Assembly: GCA_002345205.1 (NCBI GenBank) | Contig: DDVI01000117.1 | Span: forward strand, 32,372 to 96,371 | Direction of reading: 5' to 3' | DNA from: Bdellovibrionaceae bacterium UBA2316 | GTDB taxonomy: Bacteria; Bdellovibrionota; Bdellovibrionia; Bdellovibrionales; Bdellovibrionaceae | Length of the DNA stretch: 64,000 nucleotides | Shown here: positions 36,387 to 45,081 of the stretch, in pieces | Layout: the number at the start of each line of letters is the position of its first letter | Position numbering within the stretch: the first letter of the stretch is position 1 | Program-made: the position numbers and the translations under genes | The notes under the pieces: model-generated | What the model was told of the DNA's origin: nothing | The model's input: the letters and a program-made list of their open reading frames with translations, nothing else | Databases searched by the model: none

Positions 36387-36944
36387 TTAGGCGAGAATAT
36401 TTTCAATGATTTTTTTGAATTCTGCATAAGAAGTTTCAAAGTGATCATTTACAATACGGTAGTCATAGCTAGGGGCTTCCGCCATTTCCTTTTTAGCATT
36501 GTCCATACGGATCTCGATATCGGCTGGAACCTTACCATCGCGCTTAACAATACGCTTTCTTAACTCTTCAATTGAGGGTGGTAGGATGAAAATGCTTTGG
36601 CTATGGGGATATAACTCTTTAAATGTCTTTGCACCTTGAATATCTACATCCATGATCACGCAGTGACCCTTTTCCCAAGCCTCTTCAATTTGCACGCGAG
36701 ATGTGCCGTACAAGTGGTTATGAACGCGGGCCCACTCGACAAAAAAACCGTCTGATTTTTTAAGGTTGAATTCGTCTTCAGAGATAAAAAAATACGGAAC
36801 ACCCTGAGATTCGCCTTTTCTCATCGCGCGTGTCGTGTAGGTAATGGTATCAAACAGCACTTTGTTTTCAGCACAGATTTTTTCGATAAAACTGCTTTTC
36901 CCTGCGCCACTCGGTGCTGCTAGAATAATTAAATTAGTCTTCAT
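36387..36944 (-). CDS. gmk: Guanylate kinase
   Basis: 185 aa. Phosphorylates GMP to GDP. P-loop APSGAGKSS at residues 9-17, GMP-binding TTRAMRKGE with YFF, and the DVDIQGA lid segment are all present. The start overlaps the yicC stop (ATGA-type 4-base overlap), so it is translationally coupled. Position ahead of rpoZ and rel links GTP supply and ppGpp metabolism. Confidence 0.96.
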   Translation of the reverse strand: MKTNLIILAAPSGAGKSSFIEKICAENKVLFDTITYTTRAMRKGESQGVPYFFISEDEFNLKKSDGFFVEWARVHNHLYGTSRVQIEEAWEKGHCVIMDVDIQGAKTFKELYPHSQSIFILPPSIEELRKRIVKRDGKVPADIEIRMDNAKKEMAEAPSYDYRIVNDHFETSYAEFKKIIENILA

Positions 36945-37819
36945 TCAATATTCTGCGCTTGTTCCTTAAGTTTTTCGATCAAGCCCTTTGCCTCGACCAC
37001 ATGTTGGGTGATCTTAGAACTTTGAGACTTCGAGCCTATAGTATTAATTTCCCTGAGTAGTTCTTGCGTGTAAAAGTCTATTTTCTTTCCGTTAGAATTT
37101 TTAGACAAAAGGAGGTTTTTATAGTTACGGATGTGCTCTTCAAGACGCTGAATCTCTTCGGCGATATCTGATTTCTCAGTCCAGAAGAACAGTTCCTGCT
37201 GAAACTTAATATCGTCGATATTTTCAACTAACCCTTTGTTTTTGATTTTTTCCTTTAACCTTTGAGAAACCTCAAGATTATGTATCTCTTTTAGACTCTT
37301 AACACTGTCGACTTCATCACTTAATTTTGAAAGCAAACTCAGAAATTCTTTCTTTAGAGACTGACCTTCGCGCACTCGCTCTGCCAGGCAGAGTTTAGCC
37401 GATTCTTTCAATAGACTGATAACCTCGCCACGTTCAGCTTTTGACAATTCGACTTCTTCTTTAACTTTTAAAACCGGAGCGGATGAGATGATTTGATTTA
37501 GGTGAATCTCACTTTTTAATTTAAGTCGTTTATTTAAAGCCTGCAATTCCTTATGAATTTTATCCGCTAGACCGAAATTAATTTCAACTCCAGAAATTTC
37601 ATTACTCGTTTTCACTTTGCGATTACAAAAAATATCAATCGTTCCGCGGGCAAAAAAATCCGGCAAGATTCTGCGGAACTCAGATTCTATGGCCACATAC
37701 TCTTTCGGCATATGAAAACGAAGCTCTAAAAAACGACCATTTACGGATTTGATATTAAGTTCGATTTGAAAATTCTTTAGTTCCTTTTTTGCGGAACCAT
37801 AGCCAGTCATGCTCTTCAT
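36941..37819 (-). CDS. YicC/YloC-family endoribonuclease
   Basis: 292 aa from the ATG at 37819, giving the family's standard beginning MKSMTGYGSA. YicC-type proteins are RNA-cleaving or RNA-stability factors. The N-terminal domain has IELNIKSVNGRFLELRF, the C-terminal domain DFYTQELLREINTIGSKSQ, both diagnostic. It overlaps gmk by 4 bases and follows miaA by 7, within one co-transcribed group. The common yicC-gmk adjacency is conserved in many bacteria. Confidence 0.9.
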   Translation of the reverse strand: MKSMTGYGSAKKELKNFQIELNIKSVNGRFLELRFHMPKEYVAIESEFRRILPDFFARGTIDIFCNRKVKTSNEISGVEINFGLADKIHKELQALNKRLKLKSEIHLNQIISSAPVLKVKEEVELSKAERGEVISLLKESAKLCLAERVREGQSLKKEFLSLLSKLSDEVDSVKSLKEIHNLEVSQRLKEKIKNKGLVENIDDIKFQQELFFWTEKSDIAEEIQRLEEHIRNYKNLLLSKNSNGKKIDFYTQELLREINTIGSKSQSSKITQHVVEAKGLIEKLKEQAQNIE

Positions 37820-37826
37820 GACGGGA

Positions 37827-38762
37827 TTATGCCAAGCTTGACACAAAACTGTCAACTACACTTACTTGATCTTCACTTCTATGCAGCCAGTGGATATCTT
37901 TATCCCGCTGAAACCATGTTTTTTGCTTTTTAATAAGCTTCATCGTGTTTTGAGTAATCTCATCAGCCAGAGCATTCAACCCACCTACCGCCGGCTGTTT
38001 AGACACATAGGCAACGACCTCTTTATAGCCCACTGAATTCAAAGGATCCCACCCGCGCATACCATTTACGAGCAGCGACTCTACCTCTGTTACTAAGCCA
38101 GCGTCCAGCAACGCTTTGGTTCTTCGAACTATTATGTCTCGCAAGATATTTTTGTCTTCACGAACGCCGATCTTAAGCAATGGGTATGGAAAAGGCCGCT
38201 GGGACTGACTAAAGTCACTTTGTATTTGAGTCATAGTTTTGTTTTCCGACCTCATCAGTTGGTACGATCGTTCAATTCGGTAGTGATCATTGCGCGATAT
38301 TTTTTTAGCAAATTGCGGATCTTGACTCAGGATAAAATCGTATAAAAAATCGAAACCTTTCTCGCTAATTAGACGAATGGTTTCATCTTTTACCTGATCT
38401 TGAACTACACTCACGGGATACATGCCTTTTTCAATTGCCTGAAAATAGAAACCCGTTCCACCCACCACAAAAATTATACGTTCTTTTAAAGACTCTAGAG
38501 TTGAAAAAAAAAGACGTTCGTATTGTCCGGCTGTAATCGTATCAGGAAAATCAACCACACTATAAAGGTAATGAGGCCTACGCTTAAGCTCTGCCGCTGA
38601 TGGCTTATTGCTGCCTATATCGACATGTTTATAAATCTGCACGCTATCGCAGTTAACAATACAGCTATCAGGAAATTTAGCCGCCTGCTCTAGCGCCCAG
38701 TATGACTTCCCTGCCCCAGTGGGCCCCTGTACAAAGATTACGTGCTTAGTTGATGCGGCCAA
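37827..38762 (-). CDS. miaA: tRNA dimethylallyltransferase
   Basis: 311 aa from a TTG inside the mutL 3' end (17-base overlap). MiaA adds a dimethylallyl group to A37 of tRNAs that read U-starting codons. P-loop GPTGAGKS at residues 13-20, NCDSVQIYKHVDIGSNKP, and the VVGGTGFYFQAIEKG prenyl-diphosphate site are intact. The C-terminal region contains the QKTWFQRD motif. mutL-miaA adjacency also occurs in E. coli. Confidence 0.95.
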   Translation of the reverse strand: MAASTKHVIFVQGPTGAGKSYWALEQAAKFPDSCIVNCDSVQIYKHVDIGSNKPSAAELKRRPHYLYSVVDFPDTITAGQYERLFFSTLESLKERIIFVVGGTGFYFQAIEKGMYPVSVVQDQVKDETIRLISEKGFDFLYDFILSQDPQFAKKISRNDHYRIERSYQLMRSENKTMTQIQSDFSQSQRPFPYPLLKIGVREDKNILRDIIVRRTKALLDAGLVTEVESLLVNGMRGWDPLNSVGYKEVVAYVSKQPAVGGLNALADEITQNTMKLIKKQKTWFQRDKDIHWLHRSEDQVSVVDSFVSSLA

Positions 38763-40581
38763 ATTCTTTCTCGAGATACTTAAATGAAAACTCTAAATTT
38801 ACCGGTCGACCATGTGGACAGAAACTCGACAATGGAAATTCATCCATATCAGCGAGCAATCTTTCCATTTCCGAATGACTTAAACTTTGCCCCGCTCGAA
38901 TCGCCGAATGACACGCCAATGTCGCTACAAAATCTTTCACGCGATTTTCAAAAACATAGCTAGTTGAAACCGCTTCCGCTTCATTAATAAACTGATTGAT
39001 CAGCCTAAGAACTGCATTTTCTTTGATTTCCGTTGGCATACCTAGAATGCAAATTGAACCCGGGCCAGTTTGTTCCCACTCGATTCCGATCTTTGCCAAT
39101 TGTTCTTGATTCTTTAGCAAGAGTTCGACCTGCTCAATTTCAAAATCTAAAGAAATCGGGATTAACATTTTTTGGATTGCGATTGAACCATTTTTATACT
39201 GATTCAAAATTCGCTCAAACAAAACACGCTCGTGAGCCGCATGCTGGTCGACAAGAACCATTTTGTCGGCGCTCTGGCAAACGATGTAGGTCAAATCCAC
39301 CTGCCCAACGACTTGATATTGCTGCCAATACACACCGACCGTTTCTTTTTTTGAATCCACGACAGTATTAGGCGAGTAGGTCTCTAGATCAGCACCATGC
39401 GACACTGTCGAAATCGTTGAAGCCGAACTTGAAAACATCTGGGACGCCGGGAAAACTTTTTTCTGAAATTGAGCTGTAAATAGCTGCGGATCTTTAAAGC
39501 TACTTTGAGTTGAGTGCTGCATTGGAGCCGTACTTAACTCAGCACTCGACTGCACACTCGACGGAGACGAAAGGGACATCGCTGGCGCTTCGACGGAGTT
39601 TTTCCATGGGCCGCTAGATAACGCTTTTTCCAAAGCGTGATACACAAGCCTAAATATTTTTTGAGAATCCGTGAATTTCACCTGAGATTTAGCAGGATGA
39701 ATATTGATATCGACAAAATCTTTAGGGCAATGGATGTTCACAACAACCCGCGGATATTCGCCATGCATAAGTAAGTTTTTAAACGCTTCCATGACAGCAC
39801 TTTGTATCATTTTGTCTTGCACCCAGCGGTTTTGAACAAACACCCAAATATTCTTACTGTTCTTTTCTACATCATAGGGACTCATGAAGACAGCTTCTAG
39901 TTCAAATCCATCGACTTGCTTTTTAGTCGTGAAAACCTTCTCACTTCCAAACAACCATTGCGCACGCTCACTTAAACTTTTGGCTGCTGGCGTTTGAAAA
40001 ATCAACTTCTGACCATCAAAAACTTTGAATTCAACGTTATAGTTAATCATCGCCAGCGCCTTTATGACCTGCTTGATTAAGCTATGCTCATAACTGGCTG
40101 TTTTTAAGAATTTTATTCGAACCGGCGTGTTTTCAAACAGCTGCGACACACGCACCAACGTTCCGACCGACAACTGCGTTGTCGTTACCTCTGACTTTTC
40201 CCCAAACTTAGATTGAATTTTATGCGCGATCTTTGCATCCGGTTGACGCGAAATCAGTACAAAGTCAGAAACGGCTGAAATAGACGCCAAAGCTTCGCCG
40301 CGGAAGCCATAACTTGATAGATCCCATATATCTTCGTATTCACTGATTTTAGAGGTACTATGGCGGTCTAAAGCTAATGCTAATTCCTTGGGATCAATGC
40401 CTCGACCGTTGTCCTGAACTAATATATCTCGGCCACCATTATCAAAACGAACTTCAATTTTTGTGGAACCAGCATCGATGGCATTTTCTAAAAGTTCTTT
40501 AACTAAATGCGAAGGTCGTTCAACAACTTCACCCGCTGCAATTTGATCAATAACTTGCTTATTTAGATAGCTTATAGACAT
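38746..40581 (-). CDS. mutL: DNA mismatch repair protein MutL with endonuclease motif
   Basis: 611 aa from the ATG at 40581 (a TTG 15 bases upstream is possible). The GHKL ATPase domain begins IDQIAAGEVVERPSHLVKELLENAIDAG. A long Ser/Gln-rich linker (about residues 335-400) precedes the dimer domain. That domain has the endonuclease signature DQHA-x2-E-x4-E at Asp445-Glu456 and CPHGRP near the end, so this MutL should nick DNA itself, as expected in bacteria without MutH. First gene of the run that continues through miaA and yicC. Confidence 0.95.
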   Translation of the reverse strand: MSISYLNKQVIDQIAAGEVVERPSHLVKELLENAIDAGSTKIEVRFDNGGRDILVQDNGRGIDPKELALALDRHSTSKISEYEDIWDLSSYGFRGEALASISAVSDFVLISRQPDAKIAHKIQSKFGEKSEVTTTQLSVGTLVRVSQLFENTPVRIKFLKTASYEHSLIKQVIKALAMINYNVEFKVFDGQKLIFQTPAAKSLSERAQWLFGSEKVFTTKKQVDGFELEAVFMSPYDVEKNSKNIWVFVQNRWVQDKMIQSAVMEAFKNLLMHGEYPRVVVNIHCPKDFVDINIHPAKSQVKFTDSQKIFRLVYHALEKALSSGPWKNSVEAPAMSLSSPSSVQSSAELSTAPMQHSTQSSFKDPQLFTAQFQKKVFPASQMFSSSASTISTVSHGADLETYSPNTVVDSKKETVGVYWQQYQVVGQVDLTYIVCQSADKMVLVDQHAAHERVLFERILNQYKNGSIAIQKMLIPISLDFEIEQVELLLKNQEQLAKIGIEWEQTGPGSICILGMPTEIKENAVLRLINQFINEAEAVSTSYVFENRVKDFVATLACHSAIRAGQSLSHSEMERLLADMDEFPLSSFCPHGRPVNLEFSFKYLEKEFGRIN

Positions 40582-40615
40582 AAAATCTCTTAACAACGAT
40601 GATAGGACATTTCAA

Positions 40616-41521
40616 CTAAAACTCATACAGAGTCGATAGGTTAACTCCCACATATTGCTTAGATTCAATATAGTATTTTACGTCGGCCCGCAGACCAAAA
40701 ATGCCTATTCTCGTAGCAGCACCTAAACGAAATAGCACACCAAAATTCATATCATCCAGCACGTAGGAATCATTTCCCACTCCGGCTGGATTTTTCAAGC
40801 TGACCTGAAAATGCGAATACTTAACCAGGGGACCAAAACCATAGCTAGCCATAAAATCGTGAGCCAAAGGAATGATGGTATCAAAGGTAAATTGAACATT
40901 GATAATCTGACCGGAGGTCGGCTGCCCAGTGATCTTTTCGTAATAGGCCGGCGCCCCTGAATGATACAAAATAGCCAGGTCCGTCGACATTTCACCAGTA
41001 AACAAAGTATTAAAACCCACTAAGCGATAGCCAAAAAACAAAATATTATCACTACGCGTATTAGACATCGTGTCTTCGATGTAGTTTTGCTGCTCGAAAA
41101 CAACGCCTTGATAACGCGAAACATAGATCGGTTTCAAAGTTCTCTTTCTAGGTTCTTTTTTAACTTCGGATCTAGCTTCACCAGGCTTCTTTTTCACCGA
41201 CTGAGCCGCCTGGCCCGAAGTAATTTTTACCTCTGAAGAGGAAATAAACCCATCTTTGTCTTTAGCAAAACGGATGCGATGAAAACCTAAATCAAATTTC
41301 TGTTTAGAAACACGATAGTACGTTCCTGTTTTTAAAGTGGCTAGAATAGGAGAATCGAAATCAGGCTGAGCATACACATACGGATATTCACCAACAATTT
41401 CAACAATCACCGTTGCGGCTGGAGGTGGCGCTACCGGCTGCGCCTGTGCCTGCATCTGCGCCCCTGGCCATGCCAAAAAGGTCATCAGAAATGCTAAGAC
41501 TACAACCATCGTATTTGCCAC
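40616..41521 (-). CDS. Secreted protein with SH3-like domain and outer-membrane-barrel-like region
   Basis: 301 aa. Signal peptide ends about residue 28 (AQAQ). Residues about 40-100 resemble a bacterial SH3-like fold (YPYVYAQPDFDSPILATLKTGTYYRVS), a module often found in cell-wall proteins. From about residue 130 the pattern of alternating polar and aromatic residues ending in YEF suggests an 8- to 10-strand barrel. No family named. The start overlaps the 3' end of the glycosyltransferase gene by 22 bases; an ATG at 41509 is an alternative. Confidence 0.65.
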   Translation of the reverse strand: MANTMVVVLAFLMTFLAWPGAQMQAQAQPVAPPPAATVIVEIVGEYPYVYAQPDFDSPILATLKTGTYYRVSKQKFDLGFHRIRFAKDKDGFISSSEVKITSGQAAQSVKKKPGEARSEVKKEPRKRTLKPIYVSRYQGVVFEQQNYIEDTMSNTRSDNILFFGYRLVGFNTLFTGEMSTDLAILYHSGAPAYYEKITGQPTSGQIINVQFTFDTIIPLAHDFMASYGFGPLVKYSHFQVSLKNPAGVGNDSYVLDDMNFGVLFRLGAATRIGIFGLRADVKYYIESKQYVGVNLSTLYEF

Positions 41522-42201
41522 ACTTTATAGAAAGCTTCTAAAACGATCTTCATAGACATTTTGCTTTTGCCTACGCGACGATCTTCGAAAATAATAGGAA
41601 CTTCTTTACACTTAAAACCTTTGCGACTGGCTTTGTATTTAAGCTCAATTTGAAAGCTATATCCATTAGATGTTACAGAGTCTAAATCAATTTTCTCTAA
41701 AACATCACGGCGCCAAGAATTAAAACCACCTGTCCAATCGTTAATTGGATATCCAAGAATAATTCGGGAATACAAACTGCCACCACGGGAAATAATTTTT
41801 CTCATCAGGCCCCAGTCTACGGTTCCGCCACCGGCCACATACCGTGATCCAATCACAAAGTCGTACTCATTCCAATTATTCACATGCAGAGCTAAATCCA
41901 CTGGGCGATGAGAAAAGTCAGCATCCATTTCGATTAAATGAGTGTAGCCTTTTTCCAAACCCCACTTGAAGCCCGCAATGTACGCGCGACCAAGTCCTTC
42001 TTTTTTCATTCGAGTGAGCAAGTGCACGTGCCCCGGAAACTCGCTCATCAAACCTTCAACTATTTTACCCGTTCCGTCTGGCGAACTATCATCAGCCACC
42101 AGAACATGAAGATTCAACTTCTGCTCCAAAACGGCCCGCACGATAGCATCGATGTTTTCTTTTTCGTTATACGTAGGAATGATGACTAGACCCTTTGACA
42201 T
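41500..42201 (-). CDS. Polyprenol-phosphate mannosyltransferase (DPM1-like, GT2)
   Basis: 233 aa. Transfers a sugar from a nucleotide donor to a lipid phosphate carrier at the membrane. GT2 motifs: IIPTYNEKENI start, VADDSSPDGTG, the DxD motif EMDADFSH and the KSKMSMKIVLEAF C-terminal motif that matches the soluble DPM1 type. No C-terminal membrane helices, as in animal and archaeal DPM1. Sugar (mannose versus glucose) is inferred from closest resemblance. No O-mannosyltransferase gene is near. Confidence 0.85.
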   Translation of the reverse strand: MSKGLVIIPTYNEKENIDAIVRAVLEQKLNLHVLVADDSSPDGTGKIVEGLMSEFPGHVHLLTRMKKEGLGRAYIAGFKWGLEKGYTHLIEMDADFSHRPVDLALHVNNWNEYDFVIGSRYVAGGGTVDWGLMRKIISRGGSLYSRIILGYPINDWTGGFNSWRRDVLEKIDLDSVTSNGYSFQIELKYKASRKGFKCKEVPIIFEDRRVGKSKMSMKIVLEAFYKVWQIRWL

Positions 42202-42250
42202 AGGGCAATCTTATTATAATTTCAGGTGGATTCAAGCAGTTATTCGATTT

Positions 42251-42697
42251 TTATAAAGCAGAAAGTTCTTCTGTAGTCCGTGAGGTCTTTTTTAGCCCCC
42301 TGTCTGCTGTCTTAACTTCCCTTCTTTTAGGCAGCGATAGCGGAAAGAAAATAGTTTTAATAGGATCGGCTTTGCGCTCATCCATTTTTGCTTTCACCAT
42401 TTGGCACGCAACTTCAGGATTACGTTTGTAAATCACGGGGTCAAAACCGCATTCGTGGCAAATAAGAGACATCCTCCAACGAATTTTAATCGCTAATTCA
42501 ATAGCAAATAAATTGGCCACAAAAATTACAAAAACAATGGGATCGATTTGATAACGGAATAAGTAATTAAGAGCCATAGCACCCACAAAGGCTCCTAAAA
42601 CATTTAGGACACCTAATCGCTTTCGCTTGAAATAAACCTTGGGAGATCGGCAGAATGCGCAAAAACCGCTATGACTCATACACTCAGTATAAACCAT
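42251..42697 (-). CDS. Small membrane protein with two zinc-ribbon-like Cys pairs
   Basis: 148 aa from the ATG at 42697 with AGGG 7 bases before. One pair (CAFC, about residues 13-16) near the N-terminus and a second (CHEC, about residues 80-83) after two membrane helices (about 30-45 and 50-68) could bind one metal or two. The C-terminal tail is basic. No family recognised. It is divergent from the barrel-protein gene, with a dyad repeat between them. Confidence 0.6.
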   Translation of the reverse strand: MVYTECMSHSGFCAFCRSPKVYFKRKRLGVLNVLGAFVGAMALNYLFRYQIDPIVFVIFVANLFAIELAIKIRWRMSLICHECGFDPVIYKRNPEVACQMVKAKMDERKADPIKTIFFPLSLPKRREVKTADRGLKKTSRTTEELSAL

Positions 42698-42727
42698 TGT
42701 GAGCCCTGTCCGATGTAATTTTGATTG

Positions 42728-42756
42728 AAATCTAGACACAGCTTAGGTCTAGATTT
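42728..42756. promoter_or_regulatory. 10-base inverted repeat between divergent genes
   Basis: AAATCTAGAC (42728-42737) and GTCTAGATTT (42747-42756) are perfect inverted copies around 9 bases, each containing TCTAGA. Lies 31 bases upstream of the leftward gene and 58 upstream of the rightward one. Could be a shared operator or an RNA hairpin; no T-run follows. Confidence 0.45.
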
Positions 42757-42813
42757 TAGGTAAAAGTTTTTAGCGCATTTAATGGTTTAGGAAAGTAATC
42801 TAAACTAAAAACA

Positions 42814-43461
42814 ATGACGACATCTAGATTTTTTCTAAGTATTTTATTGTTTCTTGCAGTTACCCATCAAGCTTGGTCGCAAACCTATGAAACCGAAGAG
42901 TACTCGTACGAAGAGTTACTTGATAAAATTAAAACTAAACAAAAAAAATATATCAAAAAAACCGCAGCGACCCCATGGGATCAAATCTACATTTACCCGT
43001 CTTTTGCTGTCATCCAAGCTTATACAAAAATTGCAGATGGATTATCCCCTAGTTTCTACCATAGCGGACTGCAGATCTCCCTGGGCATGGATCTATTTTC
43101 TGAACATTGGTACTCAGAAACTGCATTTAGAAACTTTGGCGCCAGCAAAGTAGAATCTAAAGAACTATTCCTAAAAGAACTCGATTTCAAAATAGGTCAC
43201 AAAAATACGATCACTGGTGCGCTTGAATATAGAATTGCCCTTGGTGTAAGCACACGAACAATACGCTTATCTGATGAAATAGCCGGCATCCATCAAGAGT
43301 CTAAAAATCCTGCTTTCATTTCTTCGTTTGGACTACTTTCAAGCTTACCCAACTCGCCTTTGTTGTTGGGTTTAGAGTTTAATTATCGTAGTCTTTTAGT
43401 AGCAAATGATTTTGATAAGGGATCCATGGGATTAAACTTTATATTTATGGGATACTTTTAG
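42814..43461 (+). CDS. Hypothetical secreted barrel-like protein
   Basis: 215 aa. Signal peptide to about residue 22 (WSQ). A charged helical segment (YSYEELLDKIKTKQKKYIKK) precedes a region of short amphipathic strands ending LNFIFMGYF, with terminal aromatic Phe as in many outer-membrane barrels. No family recognised. First of three rightward envelope genes with short gaps (18 and 45 bases). Confidence 0.65.
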   Translation: MTTSRFFLSILLFLAVTHQAWSQTYETEEYSYEELLDKIKTKQKKYIKKTAATPWDQIYIYPSFAVIQAYTKIADGLSPSFYHSGLQISLGMDLFSEHWYSETAFRNFGASKVESKELFLKELDFKIGHKNTITGALEYRIALGVSTRTIRLSDEIAGIHQESKNPAFISSFGLLSSLPNSPLLLGLEFNYRSLLVANDFDKGSMGLNFIFMGYF

Positions 43462-43479
43462 ATGGGGCGCATTTAAAGC

Positions 43480-44031
43480 ATGAGTTTTTTCAGCAACCTC
43501 CAATACAAAACTAAAAAAAGTGTTGTATTCCTTATTTGGTTTTTTAAAAACCCAATCGAGCACATCAAACGATTACCTCGCTGGTCGCTGCGAAATATAT
43601 TGTTAGTTCATTTTTTATTCTCGGTCGTTTCTGGAACGATCGCAGGCTTAATCAGTTTAAAATTTTGGAATATTTTATTTGGCGTTCTCGCCTTCCCGTT
43701 TATTTCCATGACTTTAACGTTGGTTCTTTCCAGTTTTATTTATTATTATTTCCAAGTTTTTGAAAAAAAGTCGGTGGATTTTGTGCAGCTTCTATCAGTG
43801 GTTGTATTTGCTAACTTCCCATTTTTTGTTTTTCAAATTGCGTCGAATTATGTTCCGATAATTAGCATCGTGGGTCTTTTGTTTACGGGCATGTTACTGA
43901 TTGTTGGTTTGACAGAAAATTTTAAAATGACAAAACGTCGGGCGATCCGCTTAGTAGGGACATTATGGTTTCTTATTTTCCTTGTGTGGTTAAGCAATCG
44001 CTTTAGTGTCGAAAAACTAGACACGTTCTAG
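43480..44031 (+). CDS. Yip1-like multi-spanning membrane protein
   Basis: 183 aa with about five hydrophobic helices. The pattern KNPIEHIKRLPRWSLRNI before the first helix, the FPFISMTLTLVLSSFIYYYF segment and the NFPFFVFQI turn resemble YIP1-family proteins. Function unknown in bacteria. Family assignment is by general layout and is tentative. It lies in the same transcriptional run as the barrel-like gene, 18 bases upstream. Confidence 0.6.
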   Translation: MSFFSNLQYKTKKSVVFLIWFFKNPIEHIKRLPRWSLRNILLVHFLFSVVSGTIAGLISLKFWNILFGVLAFPFISMTLTLVLSSFIYYYFQVFEKKSVDFVQLLSVVVFANFPFFVFQIASNYVPIISIVGLLFTGMLLIVGLTENFKMTKRRAIRLVGTLWFLIFLVWLSNRFSVEKLDTF

Positions 44032-44076
44032 TCTTATCACCTATTCTATCGGTAATTCGAAAAAAAGGGCGTGGCC

Positions 44077-44628
44077 ATGAAAACAGTTTTAGCTGGATTA
44101 ATTTCTTTTTTATTTCTTTTTTCATATGCATTAGCTCAAGACAAAAAAACAGCGATTGAAAAACCAAAAGCTCAGTCAAAATCGCAAAAAGAAACAGTTT
44201 GTCTCTATGCTGCCCGTCTTGGAAAAACAGACTTTCTAAAGCAAATCAAGGTAGCAAAAACACCTACGTACGAAGCCGAGCTTAGAAAAATGTTTAGCGT
44301 CGATTCATTCAGTGAAGTAGATAAACTGTTTAGCCTAGTCGGTACCGATGCCATTGATATATCGAAAGTGGATTTAGATAGGGATGGAATAATGGATTAC
44401 ATGCTTCACCGTAAAGAAGGATCTATTCAATGCGGAGCCGTTGCCGTCTTACTAGGACGAAAGGATTATCATGTTGAAATCGCAGGCGTGCCCGATTTCA
44501 ACACCTGTGAACTGACAGCTGGCATCTACACTCACAAAAACACGCCGTATTTAGTTTTTTCCACAAACAATGAACTTTCTATTCAAGAAATAAAAAAGAA
44601 CAAACTATCTGAACTGTGCGTTCTTTAA
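44077..44628 (+). CDS. Hypothetical secreted protein with calcium-loop-like motif
   Basis: 183 aa from the ATG at 44077 (GTG at 44071 also possible). Signal peptide to about residue 20 (ALA). A DLDRDGIMDY segment near residue 110 matches the DxDxDG pattern of EF-hand and dockerin-like calcium loops. Four cysteines in the mature part may form disulfides. No family named. Its last 4 bases overlap the dut stop on the other strand. Confidence 0.65.
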   Translation: MKTVLAGLISFLFLFSYALAQDKKTAIEKPKAQSKSQKETVCLYAARLGKTDFLKQIKVAKTPTYEAELRKMFSVDSFSEVDKLFSLVGTDAIDISKVDLDRDGIMDYMLHRKEGSIQCGAVAVLLGRKDYHVEIAGVPDFNTCELTAGIYTHKNTPYLVFSTNNELSIQEIKKNKLSELCVL

Positions 44629-45065
44629 TTACGTCCCGTTGAACCAAACCCACCGGCGCCTCGTTCCGTCGCTCCCAAATCAGTTACTAATTCTAGTTCT
44701 GCTTGAATAATTGGACATACTACCAGCTGAGCAATGCGTTCTTGATCCTGAATCTCGACTGTTTCTTGGCTTAGATTAATAACGATAATTTTAACTTCGC
44801 CACGATAGTCTGCATCGATTGTTCCTGGAGTGTTAAGCAATGTCATACCTTGCTTAATTGCCCAACCACTGCGAGGACGTGCTTGAATTTCAAAGCCTTC
44901 TGGAATTTCAAATGATAAACCAGTTGGAACCAAAACGCGCTCCATAGGTTTAACCATCATCGGCTTTTCAATCTGCGCACGCACATCAAGACCGCTTGAG
45001 CCACGAGATTGATAGGCTGGCAATTCACCTTTAAAATTAACTAATTTTTTGATTTTAACCTTCAT
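44625..45065 (-). CDS. dut: Deoxyuridine 5'-triphosphate nucleotidohydrolase
   Basis: 146 aa, AAGGAG before the ATG. Splits dUTP to dUMP, keeping uracil out of DNA and feeding thymidylate synthesis. The five dUTPase motifs are visible, including SSGLDVRA, RPRSGWAIKQG, GTIDADYRGEV, ERIAQLV and the C-terminal RGAGGFGSTGR arm. Trimeric class by length. Last gene of the pnp-M16-dut run. Confidence 0.96.
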   Translation of the reverse strand: MKVKIKKLVNFKGELPAYQSRGSSGLDVRAQIEKPMMVKPMERVLVPTGLSFEIPEGFEIQARPRSGWAIKQGMTLLNTPGTIDADYRGEVKIIVINLSQETVEIQDQERIAQLVVCPIIQAELELVTDLGATERGAGGFGSTGRN

Positions 45066-45081
45066 GCCCCACTCCTTATAT

